64,000 nucleotides of DNA, from assembly GCA_034096865.1 (NCBI GenBank), contig JAWQFJ010001260.1, forward strand, positions 152,501 through 216,500. Direction: 5' to 3'. The position numbers were made by a program, and so were the translations under genes. The notes beneath the pieces were generated by a model that saw nothing but the letters and a program-made list of their open reading frames with translations, did no database searches and was not told the DNA's origin. The DNA comes from Theodoxus fluviatilis. Its lineage: Eukaryota; Mollusca; Gastropoda; Cycloneritida; Neritidae. Positions 21,603 to 36,516 of the stretch are shown piece by piece. How positions within the stretch are numbered: the first letter of the stretch is position 1; the number at the start of each line of letters is the position of its first letter.

Positions 21603-24600
21603 GTGTGCATCTCCCTTTGATCGATCGAGCCGTGCCTCTTCTGTGTTTACTGCGATATTCCCTACGACACCAAGGTTTTCTTTCCGTCTATGCAAACATT
21701 GAGAGGTCTGCGGTTTAACAGCGTTGGTAAAATAATATATATATATATAAATTCCACTCAAGTATAATGCACGGATGCTCTTCTATTTCGATACTTGTGA
21801 AACCTTTTCCAAGATTCCGTTATCTGTCCAGTGGTTTATTCGTTTCACTCTTTTTTGTTGTACATGTGTTTTATCTCCACAGCAGTTACGCGCACACTCT
21901 CCACTGTCGCTACTTGTAACAGTCATCCACAATGCCGATGTCCACACCGCGTGTTGCATGAGCTTGGCAGTTTCGACAGTGACCGGTGCGGTTTGATGCG
22001 GAGTAAAAAGCTTTCTCACTTCACTGCAACTTTGTCGCCAGCAGAGCCCCATCCCCCGCACCTGCTAAACTGCCGTCGCGTTTACATAAGGAGGATGATC
22101 CGCCAAGATCTCGGACTATCTCTTTTCGCGAGCTTCGTGAAAGACAGAGAGGAGGGGGCTGTTTGCGTTGTGGAAAGAAAACAACGGTTTGTGTTGTGTC
22201 CTTCATAGAGCAAATTTGCCCTGATAAATCCCCGATCCGCTGTGGAGAATGTGGTCGTGCAAGGAGCGAAGGCCGCCTGTCTCCGTCTGACTGCGGGCGG
22301 TTGTGGCTGCCGTCTGGGTGTTGGAACGCCCCTCTTCTGCTGTCTTTCTCCTCAATGCACAGTCCCCTTCCTGGTCTTCCGTGCCTCTCTGTCGTCTCCC
22401 TTCCCCCTGTCTGTCTTCCCTTTGATGTCTTCTCTCATCACCCTTTCTGTCTTCCCATGCCTTTGTGTCTTCACATTCCTGTTTTCTTCCACCGCCCTTT
22501 CTGTCCTCCTCTAACTTGTTGTGTCCGTCTGTCACATGTCCACTCAGTCTTAATGTTTTTTGCCTGCCATACGAAATTAGTGTATAACGCTTGCCTTCCC
22601 GGATTCCCTTTGTGCCGTACTGTCTCCTTCCCTTTCCAATTCTCTTGCGTCCTGCAGCGCCCAGTCCCGCCTGCTGGACCTTTCCCGTCCTGGTCTCGTC
22701 ATCAAAGCTCTCTCCTCCAAACTCACTCCTGCCACCTACCATCCTGTCCGGCTACTCCCACCGTGTGGCGTGTACTTTGGGGATGGGATGGGGGGAGGGA
22801 AGGGGACGGGGGATATCAGGGGGATTCCGCAAGGGACCCAGCAGGCATCCGGACAAGCGCACGTCCCGTGGAGAGCGGCTGTCCTCGTGTTGTCCGAGGC
22901 CGGCGACCCCGGCACCGCTGGCAGGTTCCCTTTGTCCTCCTGGATGACCAGCCCTTGGCCCCTGCCTTCGCCCTCGCGCCGCCCTGTTTGCCTCGGCCTT
23001 GGCGGCACCTGACGCGTCTGCCGGTGCCCTGGCCAGAGCGGCATTGGCTGCATTCTGAAGACATGCCCCCCCTCGGCCCGCTTTGATCGCTCGCGGCCCC
23101 GATCTGGCCCGCTTTCAAAGTCGCCCCCTCGGCCCGTGTTTGCCCCCTCTCCCTCTGGCGCCCACAGCAGGAGGCAACGTGGAGCCCCTGGCGGTCAGGT
23201 CCACGGGGACAGGCGGGAGGAGGACAGGTGAACGGACAGAACTTTTGACTGGCAGACAGGGTCAAGCAAACGGACTTGGAAACTTACGGTTGTCTCGAGC
23301 ACACTCGCAGACTAAAACGCATGCATGCAAACGTGCACACACGCTAGTTCAGTCACGTCCAAAATGTGGTTGCGAGAGAGTTTACTGGAAAATCTAGCAA
23401 CTTTTTTTCAATGACAAGGATAGCGCTGGCATCCCCTCCTAGTGCTTTAGTAAAGGCTTACGAGGACAAAGACCAGCCTGAGGAAAGGTGATGGCGAAGC
23501 AAGACTGTGGTGGATGACGCTAACCAAGGACTACCCAAGTCCAATGGAGGATGGCCTTTGACCCCTGTGGCGGGCTCGTGCTGAAATACATGCGAGTGGT
23601 GAAAGATGACCAGGGTTGACTTGAGCGTGCGTCGATGCCGGAAGGTCTAAATACAACACTTTTGCGGCTTGTTCTGTTGGATTTAAACGGCTCATAACGT
23701 ATTATACGGTGACAATGGATTGTAAATTAAGAGCAGTGTAGACGTCAAATGTGGATGACGTGTGTGTAATCTGTATTTCTGCGCCTTGAAATGAGAACGA
23801 AGGTCATCTGAACTGTGATCGATCAAGGTCTATTGAATCGGCCCAGGGAGGCCGTCTTTATCCCAGTGCGCGTGTGCACGCGTGCGGACGAGATTGCTTT
23901 GGTCCGTGCTGTGGCTGCACAAAGGCGCGCCGCGCCGTAGGAAGACGCTGGGTGGAGGGTGGGCGCTGCCTGCCTGCAGTGCCAGGGCTTCCAGGCATAT
24001 GTGCAACGCAACATGAAATTGAGTGTGGATCCTGGCCTGGAGACCCGTTTGACCCGCATCGTGGCGTGGCCCTTCCTAATCCCACGTCGGTGCAGACATG
24101 GGGTCTCAGCCAGTCCCGTCCGCGGCCTCGTTACTTCCTGGGCTGTGTTGGTTTAGAGGCTGGCCAGAGCGTGCTATGCAGCCTCGTCCCCAGCAAACAC
24201 ATTTACTTGATCTCTGGTGGTTTGATGCCGCGGTCTCACCAGGGGAAGCGATCGTTTCAATGAGATTAACGGCACCAACACCGCCTGTTTTGGAAACAAC
24301 TTCAGAACTATATTGCCTGGCGGCACAGGCTGTTTTTTATAATCCACTTGCCCGTAGAATGTTTGGAAAGGTGTGCACCGTTTAATATGGCTTCTTCGTG
24401 TTGTACTAGAAGTAGTTGTGCTTCTTTGTACTGATGTTTACAATGCTTATCACGATTACATCAAACGCCGCCCTCCGAAAGATTTTGTTGAAGCTTCTTA
24501 AAATCGCGACTTGATGATTTCCGTTAAGTCTGGCTTGTTTACTCTGTTCCTTTATTGTTTCCGTGGGGCTCAGTCCTATAAAATTAATATGGCCTAGCAT

Positions 24601-26460
24601 GCCCACGGCGGGAGCCGACCTGGAGCAGAGTGAGGTAGTGGCCTCCTTCCTGTGGGGACGAGGGACTGCCTTGCACTCCGTGCCGCGGGAAGAGCGGGCC
24701 ACTGGGTGCAGGCGCCACGCAAGTCCTCGCCAGCGCTGCGGCAGCCGTCCTCCGTGGTGGGGAGCATCGTCAATGAAATTGTGAGGCTTCCGCCCCGCTC
24801 TCGTCCCCGAGCCAAGTTTCCGTTCCTGCTTTTTTCTTTGTCCTTTCTCTTTGTTGCGATTTGCTTTTGTAAATGTCCGTCTGTTTTCTCTCCTTTTCGC
24901 TCCACTCATCTGTCGTGTTTAACTGCCTTTTCCCCCGTCAGTTATCTTCTTGTTACTTCATCCACCCATTTTGGCGCCCCATTTGTCAGGCCTTTTCTCA
25001 TTCATCCGCGCATTTACTGCATCCCCAAAACTATTCTTCCATCCACTCATCGATCCATCCTCTCATTCATGCATCCCTCCCTCATTCATCCACCCACCAA
25101 TCCATTCTTGCACCCGTCTTGCCCCCCCCCCCCCCCCAGCCACCCTGACCTCACACCATTTACCCGCCACCGCCCTCCATGCCGTCGCATCTTCTCCGCG
25201 CTGACTGCCAGCGTCGTGGCAAGTGGACGTTACTGATGGACGTTGCTGAGGGCACGGAGCCAGGAAAGAAGGGTCCACAAGGACGTGACCAGGTGTCTCT
25301 TTCTCTGGCATTTCGTACGCCCCTTGTTGCTCTCCGTTCTGTGGGCTGGTGTCTCGCAGTGCTGTGATGTGGACAAGGGTGTACCTAGGTCCCAGCGCGT
25401 TGTCAGCATTGCCCTGGCTCGGAGCCAACTCCCTTTCCCCATCCCCACTGTGCTGCCACCGCGGCGGTAGTTCCCAGGGGAGGAGAGGTGTGGAGATGCA
25501 TCTGGGCTGTGTGGGGGAGGCGGCTCATGGCTTCTCTCCATGATCAGAGGCGACACTCGGGCGTGGCCTTTCGGGTTCAATTTGTCACTGAGGACCCAAA
25601 TGAATGGAGACTGGCAGAGGTTGAAGAGGTGACCCCTATTTGTGCCAATCTACGACGGCTAGTAATACGTTACTGCAAAGCAGCCATTTACTGAGCCTGG
25701 CCAGTGAGAGGCGGTGCTGTTGTCCAGTTGTGGTGTGATGCATGCAATGGGTCCCTGGGTGTGACCCGCTCTCAAGAGATGTGTCATGATGGTTTTTATT
25801 CTGTCTGTAATGCACAAGGCGCTTTGATTAGTGTGCATTGATTTATTTTATACCTTCATCTGACACCATGGCCAAATTCGATGCATGAATAGAAAAATCA
25901 CTTGTGTGTTTCCACGGCATTATCCTCAATCTGTCTGTAATACGTCATGGACGGCTAACCTGCTGTATTGTCATTGCAATTTATTTTTCATTGGGATGCT
26001 CAGTGATTTGTTTGTTTGCGTGTTTTTCTCCTTGTATAGATTATATTGAACAATGGTGAACAAATGGTCTGTTATGATGTGATGTGATTTGATCGACCCA
26101 GCATTCTAGACAATGGCCCGTTTTGACTAGGCAGTTTACCGCGGCTCCTGATAGACAAGGGCGCACACGATCTTCCAGTACAAGAGGAAGCCATATCCGC
26201 ACCTGGACTGAGTAAGCAGATGCTCGTCTTATCGACCGTAGACTGTCAACTGAATTTCCCTTGCGGTCAGCTGGAGAGGCAGATGTGGACCTTCATAGGA
26301 GTGGAGGGGACAGGCAGGAAGCTGGCTCAGATTGGGCTCCTGCTCCAGCTCCAACCCGCTTTTCCTCTCACTCACTCTGACCTTCCTTAGCGTTTTGATT
26401 GTGTGCATTTGTCTCCGTATCTGTTTTCCTGTCATGCTAGTCTGTTGCCTGGTCTCTGTG

Positions 26461-26497
<37 letters not shown>

Positions 26498-27410
26498 TCT
26501 TCAGTTTCTGAACCCCCACCCCTCCCTCCCCTCTCCGCAGCAAGCTGTTTCGGCCATTCTTTTGCATTTGTGCTTTCTTGACTTACTCTACAACTGTCCA
26601 TTCCGTGTTGCCCACAGCAACTTCTGGTTCGTGGGTGGTGCGTTCACTCTGGTCGTGATCAGCTTTACCTCTCATGGTGGCCAGTCTCTCTCGTGCTCTC
26701 TGTTCTCTTCTTGTCCCTTGTTTGCCTCGCTGTCACTCTCAGCCCCTCTCTACCTTTGTTCCCTTTCTGCCCCTCTCTACGCCTTTGTCTCCTTCTTTGC
26801 CCCTCTCTACGCCTTTGTCTCCTCCTCTGCCACTCCCTCTCTGTGTCCATCGCTCCCTTGGAGTCTCTGGCTCCCCCACCATCCCGGATGTGGCGGAGTG
26901 TCGAGGAGGCTGTCCACACAGGCCTGTCTAATAGGGACGTGGTTGCGTACGCTGTTTGTCCTGCTCTCCATTGTGGCTGCGTGGTGGACACAAGCGAAGC
27001 ATCGGGGTTTGTCTGTGTGAAGAATCGGGCCATCAGGAAACGGCTGTCTCGTGTTTCGAGTCTGCAGACGGAGGGCAGAGGTGGCCGTGTGGTGACTGCG
27101 ATGAAGTCGTGTCCACAGCCACTGGAAGGCGCCCCTCTGAAAGTTGGGTTGTTGCCCATCGTGTTTCTTCCTGGTCCAGGACTGCATTTGTTGCCCTGAA
27201 TGGTGCTGTTATGTGCTTAGTGTTTTCCCCCAGCCTTTACCATTACGACTTCGTGTTGTCCTGCATGCCAACATTTCCCAAGAAGGCGAGAAAGTGAGAC
27301 AGTGCTTTGCAGCAGGCCTGAAACTACGACCAGAATGCTAACAGCAAACTGTATCGACACTTTGTCTGTTGACGGTTTTCGTCTGTTTGGTCCATCACTC
27401 CAAAACGAAC
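21603..27410 (+). other. Intron B-C, 5.8 kb without recognisable gene
   Basis: Unique-looking sequence. It contains an (AT)n run at about 21736-21748, a pyrimidine-rich stretch at 22330-22700, poly-C at about 25123-25138, and (GA)n at 26464-26494. Open frames of 150-300 codons at 22.2-23.1 kb show no recognisable domain and no splice-phase support. Confidence 0.5.
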
Positions 27411-27487
27411 GCGCACACTCACACTCACACACACACACACACACATACACATACACGCACGCACGCACGCACGCTCGCACGCTCGCA

Positions 27488-27519
<32 letters not shown>

Positions 27520-27940
27520 CTCACTACTCACTCACTCACTCACTCACTCACTCACTCACTCACTCACTCACTCACTCACTCACTCACTCACTCACTCACT
27601 CACTCACTCACTCACTCACTCACTCACTCACTCACTCACTCACTCACTCACTCACTCACTCACTCACTCACTCACTCACTCACTCACTCACTCACTCACT
27701 CACTCACTCACTCACTCACTCACTCACTCACTCACTCACTCACTCACTCACTCACTCACTCACTCACTCACTCACTCACTCACTCACTCACTCACTCACT
27801 CACTCACTCACTCACTCACTCACTCACTCACTCACTCACTCACTCACTCACTCACTCACTCACTCACTCACTCTCTCACTCTCTCACTCTCTCTCTCTCA
27901 CTCTCACTCACTCACACTCACTCACTCTCACTCACTCACT

Positions 27941-28032
<92 letters not shown>

Positions 28033-28440
28033 CACACACACTCGCACATAAACACACATAAACACACACACATACACGCACACCTACACCCACACCCACA
28101 CACACACACACATACGCACACCCACACACTCACACACACACATACACACACAGACATACACACACATACACACACACATACACACATACACACATACACA
28201 CATATACATACATACACACATACACACACATACACACACATACACACACTCACACACACATACACACACATGCACATACATACACACATACACACACATA
28301 CACACGCATACACACACACATACACACACACACATACGAACACCCACACACTCGCACCCACACACACACACATACACACACATACACACACACACATACA
28401 CACACAGAGAGACACACATATACACTCATATACACACATA

Positions 28441-28475
<35 letters not shown>

Positions 28476-28477
28476 CC
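27411..28477. repeat. 1.07-kb microsatellite complex: (CA)n-(GCAC)n-(CTCA)n-(CA)n
   Basis: CA-rich sequence (27416-27520, with GCAC words) is followed by about 350 bp of nearly uninterrupted CTCA tetranucleotides (27528-27880) and a CTCT transition. It ends in about 530 bp of CA with TA and GC interruptions to 28477. This explains the Thr/His/Ser/Leu open frames on + and the Cys/Val frames on minus. Confidence 0.97.
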
Positions 28478-30486
28478 CGACATGAGCTTGAGCTATTTTA
28501 GTGTAACCCCTTTTTGATATTCGTTCCGTCAAGTCCACATTTTGTCCTGTTCCCGTCCTTGTAAACACGCCTGCCATATCTGCGTGGAACGATCGTGTGT
28601 TGTATCATCCTTGCCGTGCATGTCTGCCAACATCTCCTGTCTTGCAAGGCGTGCCCTTGCCGCGAGGAAAGTTCCGCCTTGCTCAACGTTGCCTTGCTAA
28701 AGGTAGACTTCTGTCGGCCGCGGGTCTGTGCAGAACACCGGCTGTTCGGTTTCTCCTGCCCCGACCAGACCGTCAGCAAAGGAGCGGGTCAAACAAGCTG
28801 GCACTCACCTGAGTTAATTGGCGCCGCTGCCAGAGTTTCCCCCGTGTCGCACCTGCGATAAGGCCGGGCGTTCAGAGCTACGGGTTACCAAGTGCTGGCG
28901 GTGCCTTTGCACCATTTTCCTGCCAGGGTGTCAAGTGGCCAGTGAATGGACGGACGAGAGGCAGCGTGTCCTCGCAATGGCCCTGTCCCCGGTGAACACT
29001 CGCTCCATCGGCCGTGTCAAAAAGACCGCCGTGGTTGCGATCTGTCAGAAGTTTTATGCGTCTGTGATGACAGCCACTCTGCAGAGCCTGAAGAGTGCTT
29101 GGACCGTCACTGTGTGGAGGACGCGTCCTGACTGCCAAGGTCGCGTGATGGGTCCTTTGTGCTGGAGGAGCAGTCCTGGGCGACCTTGTCGCTGGCTGCG
29201 GTAAAGGCTTATCCGTCAATGGAGGCAGCATTCGCACCTCCTCTCCCTCTTTCACTTGATCTTCGCGCTTCCTGCCAGATGCAATCGCGCATTTCCTTGC
29301 AAGACTTACTGTCGTGGTGCGAGAGTTACTGGCTGATCAGATGCTCTTTTCTCCTTCTCCTTGCGGGATGTGTCTGGGAAGATGGAAAATCTATTCCCGC
29401 TTTACACAGATCGTTCGTTTATAATTTGTTGACTTTTCGGTAAAGTAATGAGACAGAAAACTCGACCCGCAAGTTAGATATTGCACCACGCACGAGGAGA
29501 AATTGGAGGAGTTCTATTTGCATTGACTCGTTCTAATGGACTTGGTTACCCTCTTACCTCGAATCTGTGCAATCGATGGCGCATACTTCGTGTCTGGAGC
29601 GTTTACATTGACTTATTTTCTAGAAACAAGTATGGTAAATAGCGGCTCCTGTTGTGATCCACGGATATATTTATTTAAAGCCTTAAAACTACATTCGCAT
29701 GTAGGACAAGCATAGGTAAATGTCCACGTGCTGATGTCGTTTTATTTAGAGCAAAGTCTGTGATCGTGATCTGTTTGGAGAACGTGTTCTCGTATATGGC
29801 GGAACTATATTTACGTTGCTGGAGTCTGTTTCGCAAATCACACCTGGATTGTTGCAGTCTTCGTGCACCGTCTTCCTCCCCCCCCCCCCCCCCCCCCCAC
29901 CCCCCACCCCCGTCCTTCCTTCCTCCTTCTCCTCCAGCACCAGGGGGAAGTAGGAGAGAAGGCCGTCTTGTGGAGAGTTGATGGTCAGGAACAGTTAATG
30001 GCGCCTCTATTGATCTGTGTGACTGCCTCCGTATCGCCTGCTTCTGGTGTCTGTAGATACAACATTGCTGGTTGAACACGCAAAAATGCCAGTAATGTAT
30101 TGGGAAGAATGGAATTACTATTTTGTGATGTGTAAAAGCTACAGGAATGTCGAATGTCGAGGATAAAATATATATTTTTTCCGCTCATTGGCTGGTCGCG
30201 TTTGTTCCCTTCGTAGTGTAGGGTCATGCCCTTCGCTGTATGTCAGCCCCGAAAGGAGTTTGAACTGGTGTATGGAAAGCGGATACTGTAATTCTGTAAA
30301 GGTCAAATGACGCCATTGGAATTCATTGAAGTTGGATTGGGTTGTGCCACGGTGCGGACAGCCTGCTTATAGGCGTCTCCCACTTGCAGTGAAGAACGTC
30401 ATGTGTCCTGGAAGACTGGTCCGACTTCTTCATAAATGCCTTCATACCCCCTCCCCTCCCCCGACCTCCTTCCCACTTCCCCCTTC
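28478..30486 (+). other. Intron B-C, no gene seen
   Basis: Unique-looking sequence with a poly-C tract at about 29878-29912. Confidence 0.5.
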
Positions 30487-30670
30487 CCCCTGTGGGTTGG
30501 GGGGTTCAGAATTGACCCACTGCGTCTCCCTACGCGATTCGCAAGAGGCAAATACATAGGGATATCGTGATATGATTTGCGCTTACTCTAGACCGTTTTT
30601 GTGATTTTCTTCCTTAATGGCCTTACGTAGCCTATAACCGCTGATAGGCTGCACAACTCCATCCATCCAT
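30487..30670 (+). mobile_element. SINE copy 4
   Basis: Head CCCCTGTGGGTTGGGG, body blocks GACCCACTGCGTCTCCCTAC, GCGATTCGCAAGAGGCAAAT, GTGATTTTCTTCCTTAATGG and CTATAACCGCTGATAGGCTG, and a CCATCCATCCAT tail. The flanks are pyrimidine-rich and I cannot fix a target-site duplication. Confidence 0.85.
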
Positions 30671-32474
30671 ACCCTTCCTTTCCCCGCCGTTTTTTGCGCA
30701 CCCTCACCCCACCCCAATCCCTCAACGCTCTCATGCAGATGGTGGTGACTGTTCTTCTTTGCCATGGTGACGATGTAGCGCTGCCAAGGATGTTCGACCG
30801 TTGTTGATGGGCTGTTTTCATGTCTTTACCTGGAATGAGTGACGTATCGGTCAAGCTCGTCACAGGTGAAATGCAGCTGCCCCGCGTGGGTGCTCCTCCT
30901 GCGAAATAAATGACTGGCGAAGCTGTGTTCTCAAAAGCGATGCGTATCACTAACAACTTCTTGCCGACAGAGTCGATTCATTACATGACTGTGGTATGTT
31001 TATAGCTGACAGCAACTCATTGTTTCGTCACGATCTGTAGGGTAATAACAGCAACGCTCTGTTGTGCTCTCTGCACGATTCTCAATGAAATGTCGACTGT
31101 GCTATGGAGGTTATTGATCAAAGAAGGCCCACGGTAAAAGAGGGAGTTTTTGCTTGCAGTGGATTCTGGTGGCAGAAAACAATCTTTGATGATGGCGAGT
31201 CGAGTGTTTGCGCTGCATATATCACCGGATGAGGGTTGTTGGCTATCAGGTGTGCCGATGCCGATGAGTGCAGGTCAATGCGCGCATTACCTACCAGGAT
31301 GTACAGCCGTACTTGTGACCTCTAGGCACACCGGTGTAGACCGGCACCCAGTCAGTGCAGGCCACCTCTCCGCTCAGACGCTGTGCCTGGAGCGGGTCGT
31401 CGTGGAGCTTGGTCCAGGGGCGCCGCTGTCTTGTCCCCCTGACCCGGGCGTTCCGTCGCCACGCTCGTGCTGGCTCTGGTGAGGTTGCTGTCGACGCAGG
31501 ATACAATCTTGCTCGCCTGCAGTCGCTGCCATCTTGTTTCGCCGTCATGCTAGTTCGTTGGCATCTCTGCACTCGATGGAAACTTTTCCAAAAGCCTTAG
31601 TGGTTCATTTGTCTTCCTCGTAATAGCAATTCAGCACGCGCACCTACCTTTCTAGTTCGTCGTTTTATCGAGTGTTTTAATCTTGCAAAGGGATATTCAA
31701 CGCGGCTCTTTTTTTTCTTTCCGAAAGTGTAGATGACTGAACTACACAGCCAGTTGTGAAATATGCTATTTTCCCCTGGCATTTAAGAAATCAAGGGTCA
31801 TGATGTAAACATGATATAAACTTTCAGGAGAGAAAGAATTGCAGACAATTTTAGCCTTGTTAGTGCAGTAGCCTATTTCTGACATATTTTGAGTGGATAT
31901 CTGTATTGGTGTGCTTGCAGCTTTGTGTGTTTGCTGCACAGATAGTTTTCCCCAGCATTATTTCGAGTGCCTACAATGTTTTGCAACACTTCTGCACGAA
32001 TTGCCATTCATTCTTATCAGCCATGCCTGGGGCACGCCTTGAATCAAAAGCTGTGTCTTCGGCGTGCACTGTCCATAGCATGGGGTGGACATGCGTGGCG
32101 ATGGCGGGACTCAACTGTCCTGTATGTGCCATGGCCAGTGTGACGTCATGGGTGTACCAGAGCTCTGTCTTGGTTGAGAGATGACGTTCAAGGCCTTCCT
32201 CTCAGATCCAACGCAAGAGTTCTCCCCGTTCCTGCAGTGATGGAGTCTGGCTGTAGATCGAGATGTCTACAAGGGATGGTATAAAAGATATGTAATCATT
32301 CACGCAGTAGACGCGAAGCTTATCGGACGGCTAAGAGAGGGAGCTTATGCGAGACTGAATGAGTGGAGGCAAGATAGACTATGAAATGTAAGTTCGGTGA
32401 ATCTGCATCAGACCTGAAGAAGAAAAAAAGCATAAGGGCGGGACTGTTTGATTTACAAGTGCATCACATCTTCG
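30671..32474 (+). other. Intron B-C, no gene seen
   Basis: Unique-looking sequence without exon support. The octamer TGACGTCA occurs at 32141. Confidence 0.5.
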
Positions 32475-32684
32475 ACTATGCTTGTTTATGGAGGTAAGAG
32501 GCGAACAACTAGGGACACCCATACTATGCTTGTTTATGGAGGTAAGAGGCGAACAACTAGGGACACCCGTGACTTGATTTGCGTTCACTCTAGATTGCTC
32601 TAGTGATCATCGTGCTTGATAGCCTTACAGAGCCTACAAAGGCCGATAGGCCGTAACACACCTTCCATCCATTTGTTTACGGAG
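32475..32684 (+). mobile_element. SINE copy 5, 5'-truncated, with internal 48-bp duplication
   Basis: The element starts inside the family consensus at GTAAGAGGCGAACAACTAGG and runs to a CCTTCCATCC tail. The target-site duplication is TTGTTTATGGAG (32482-32493) and TTGTTTACGGAG (32673-32684), one mismatch. A 48-bp stretch including the left target site and the start of the element is tandemly duplicated (32475 and 32523). 5' truncation with target-site duplication supports LINE-type insertion. Confidence 0.85.
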
Positions 32685-32773
32685 ATCCTGCTTGGGCTGA
32701 CGCTGTGGCCGAGAGCTTCGTGATGGGTGCACCGTGTAGTCCCTGGCCCTTGCTTCAGGCAGCCTGCTCGGAA

Positions 32774-32962
32774 CAAAATGAAGGGTGACCAGTCGAGCTT
32801 CCGTGCGACACGACCCTGCACATGGTACCAGGGGTACTTGCGGTGAGCGGCGCCCGCCCCACGCCAGTCCCAAACCTCAAGACCTGAGAATGGAGCTTGC
32901 TCTTAGAAAGCTTGCCTCTGCTTGTAACGGCGTCAGACTCGACTGGTCACCCTTCTTTTGCC
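32774..32962. mobile_element. Putative short inverted-repeat element
   Basis: GAAGGGTGACCAGTCGAG (32780-32797) is matched perfectly by its reverse complement CTCGACTGGTCACCCTTC (32938-32955). The match extends outward through CAAAA with one indel. The 140-bp interior is non-coding. A MITE or hairpin-type element is likely, but no clear target-site duplication is seen. Confidence 0.5.
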
Positions 32963-34827
<1,865 letters not shown>

Positions 34828-34865
34828 GACGACACATCAGTGAGAGTTTGCTTTGTGTCATGCAG

Positions 34866-34996
34866 GTACAACACCCATGGCATGGTGACGTCAGAGGACC
34901 AACACCTGGAGACGGACAACGGCGTCATTCGTACGTACGGCACGGACACCACCTCCCTCACCACCTTCCTGCACGGCACTCCTCTGCGGTCTGTAG
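34866..34996 (+). CDS. ARHGEF28/AKAP13-like: RhoGEF exon C
   Basis: 131-nt exon encoding about 44 residues. The acceptor is TTGTGTCATGCAG (34853-34865) and the donor GTAG/gtcagt (34997). It enters in phase 2, so its first base G completes GGG Gly with exon B, and leaves in phase 1. The product begins [19 protein letters not shown] and is polar and Thr-rich, typical of a disordered linker. I recognise no domain. The call rests on the exact phase fit to both neighbours, good splice sites, and a frame open to the donor inside low-complexity DNA. Its length is not a multiple of three, so skipping C alone would shift frame. UG-rich repeats lie on both sides. The exon contains TGACGTCA at 34886. 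Confidence 0.75.
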
Positions 34997-35008
34997 GTCA
35001 GTATCCCA

Positions 35009-35009
<1 letters not shown>

Positions 35010-35067
<58 letters not shown>

Positions 35068-35393
35068 AGTGTGTGTGTGTGTGTACGTGTGTGTGTGTGT
35101 GTGAGTGTGAGTGTGTGTGTGTGTGTGTACGTGTGTGTGTGTGTGTGTGTGTGTGTGAGTGTGTGTGTACGTGTGTGTGCGGGTGCTCGTGTGTGCGTGT
35201 GTGTGCGAGTTTTCTTGTGTGTGTTTGTATGTGTGTGCGTGTGTGTGTGTGCGTGTTTGTATTTGTGTTTGTGTGCGTGTGTGTGTGTGTGTGTGTTCAT
35301 GTGTGTGCGTGTGTATGTGCGTGCTCGCGCGCGCGCGCGCGTGTGTGTGTCTATTTGTGCGTGCGTGCGAGTGCGTGTGTGTGTTTATTTTTG
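35010..35393. repeat. (TG)n/(CG)n microsatellite after exon C
   Basis: Starts 13 bp after the exon C donor and runs about 380 bp as TGTGTG with CGTGTG, GCGTGTTTG and a GCGCGCGCGC stretch near 35330. Confidence 0.97.
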
Positions 35394-36258
35394 ACTCACA
35401 TGCGAAGCAAAAGTGAGTCTATGTACTGAGCCGTGTCGTCCGTCCGTCCGTCCGGGCGTCCGGGCGTCCGTCCGTCCGGGCGTCCGTAAAAAACTTAAAC
35501 GTTGGATTTTTCTCGGAGACTATTAAGTCTATCAACACCAAATGTGGCATGATGGTGTATGATGACAAGGCCTCAAAAAACATACACAGTGACTTGACCT
35601 TGCTTCAAGGTCAAGGTCACAGGAGCCATAAATGTGGTCTCAAAAACAGTCATTTTTCACATTTTCCCAATTTTCTCCCACGTTATTGAGAATGGCGACC
35701 TTAGCTACAAGTGGTATATAGGTCAAAGGAAGCCCTATCTTTTGATACCAGTTTGGTTGACCTTGCTTCAAGGTCAAGGTCACAGGAGCTCTTCAAAGTT
35801 GGATTGTATACATATTTTGAAGTAACCTTGACCCTGAACTATGGAAGATAACTGTTTCAAACTTAATAATTATGTGGGGCACATGTTATACTTTCATCAT
35901 GAGACACATTTGGTCACATATCCTCAAGGTCAAGGTCATTTTGACCCTTATGAAATGTGACCAAAATGGGGTAGTGAACCACTAAAAGTGACTATATCTC
36001 ATGGTAGAAAGTGCCAATAAGCACCATTGTGCTTCCTATGTCTTGAATTAACAGCTTTGTGTTGCATGACCTTGGATGACCTTGACCTTGGGTCAAGGTC
36101 ACATGTATTTTGGTAGGAAAAATGTGTAAAGCTTTTCTTTGTGTATGATGTCATTGGTAGGTTTAGTTGTTTGACCTTGACCTTGAAGGTCACCTGAAGG
36201 TCAAGGTCATATAAAGGTCAAGGTCAAGCATGTGAGTCGTATGGGCTTTGCCCTTCTT
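35394..36258. mobile_element. AGGTCA-rich interspersed repeat, copy 1 (about 0.86 kb)
   Basis: Starts TTTTTGACTCACATGCGAAG, then GTCCGTCCGGGCGTCCG repeats. It continues through a non-coding body to GTGAGTCGTATGGGCTTTGC, ending CCCTTCTTGTT. GACTCACATG near the start is inverted as CATGTGAGTC near the end. The second copy is at 39302-40156. It carries about twelve exact TCAAGGTCA/TGACCTTGA nonamers (for example 35605, 35611, 35768, 35774, 35924, 35930, 36077, 36093, 36172, 36178). It has inserted inside a TG microsatellite, which resumes at 36263. No coding capacity is seen. The class is uncertain and a non-autonomous DNA element is one possibility. Confidence 0.85.
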
Positions 36259-36262
36259 GTTT

Positions 36263-36270
36263 TCTTTGTG

Positions 36271-36301
<31 letters not shown>

Positions 36302-36510
36302 CTGCTTGCGTACGTGTTTGGTGTATGTGTTTGTGTTGTGCGTGCGTGCGTGCGTGTGTGCGCGTGCGCGCGCGTGCGCGTGTTTGTGTGTGTGTTTGCA
36401 TGTGTTTTTGTATGTGTGTGTGCTTGTAAGTGTTTCTATGTGTTTGTATGTATGTGTATGTATGTGTGTGCGCGTATGTATGCGTATGTGTGCGGGTGTG
36501 TCATGTGCGT
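36263..36510. repeat. (TG)n/(GCGT)n tract reaching the exon D acceptor
   Basis: TG repeats with GCGTGCGTGC, GCGCGTGCGC and TATGTATG variants. It continues to within 6 bp of the exon D acceptor, which therefore has a UG-rich rather than a normal C/U-rich tract. Confidence 0.95.
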
Positions 36511-36516
36511 GTGCAG

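Noticed and set aside
22163..23265. Open frame of about 307 codons on + and overlapping frames on minus at 22.2-23.3 kb.
   Set aside because: No recognisable domain, no good acceptor/donor pair in phase, pyrimidine-rich composition, and comparable frames on both strands.
27411..28477. Telomere-like or centromeric satellite at the CTCA/CA block.
   Set aside because: The units are simple tetra- and dinucleotides unlike TTAGGG-type telomere repeats, and the block is only about 1 kb within an intron.
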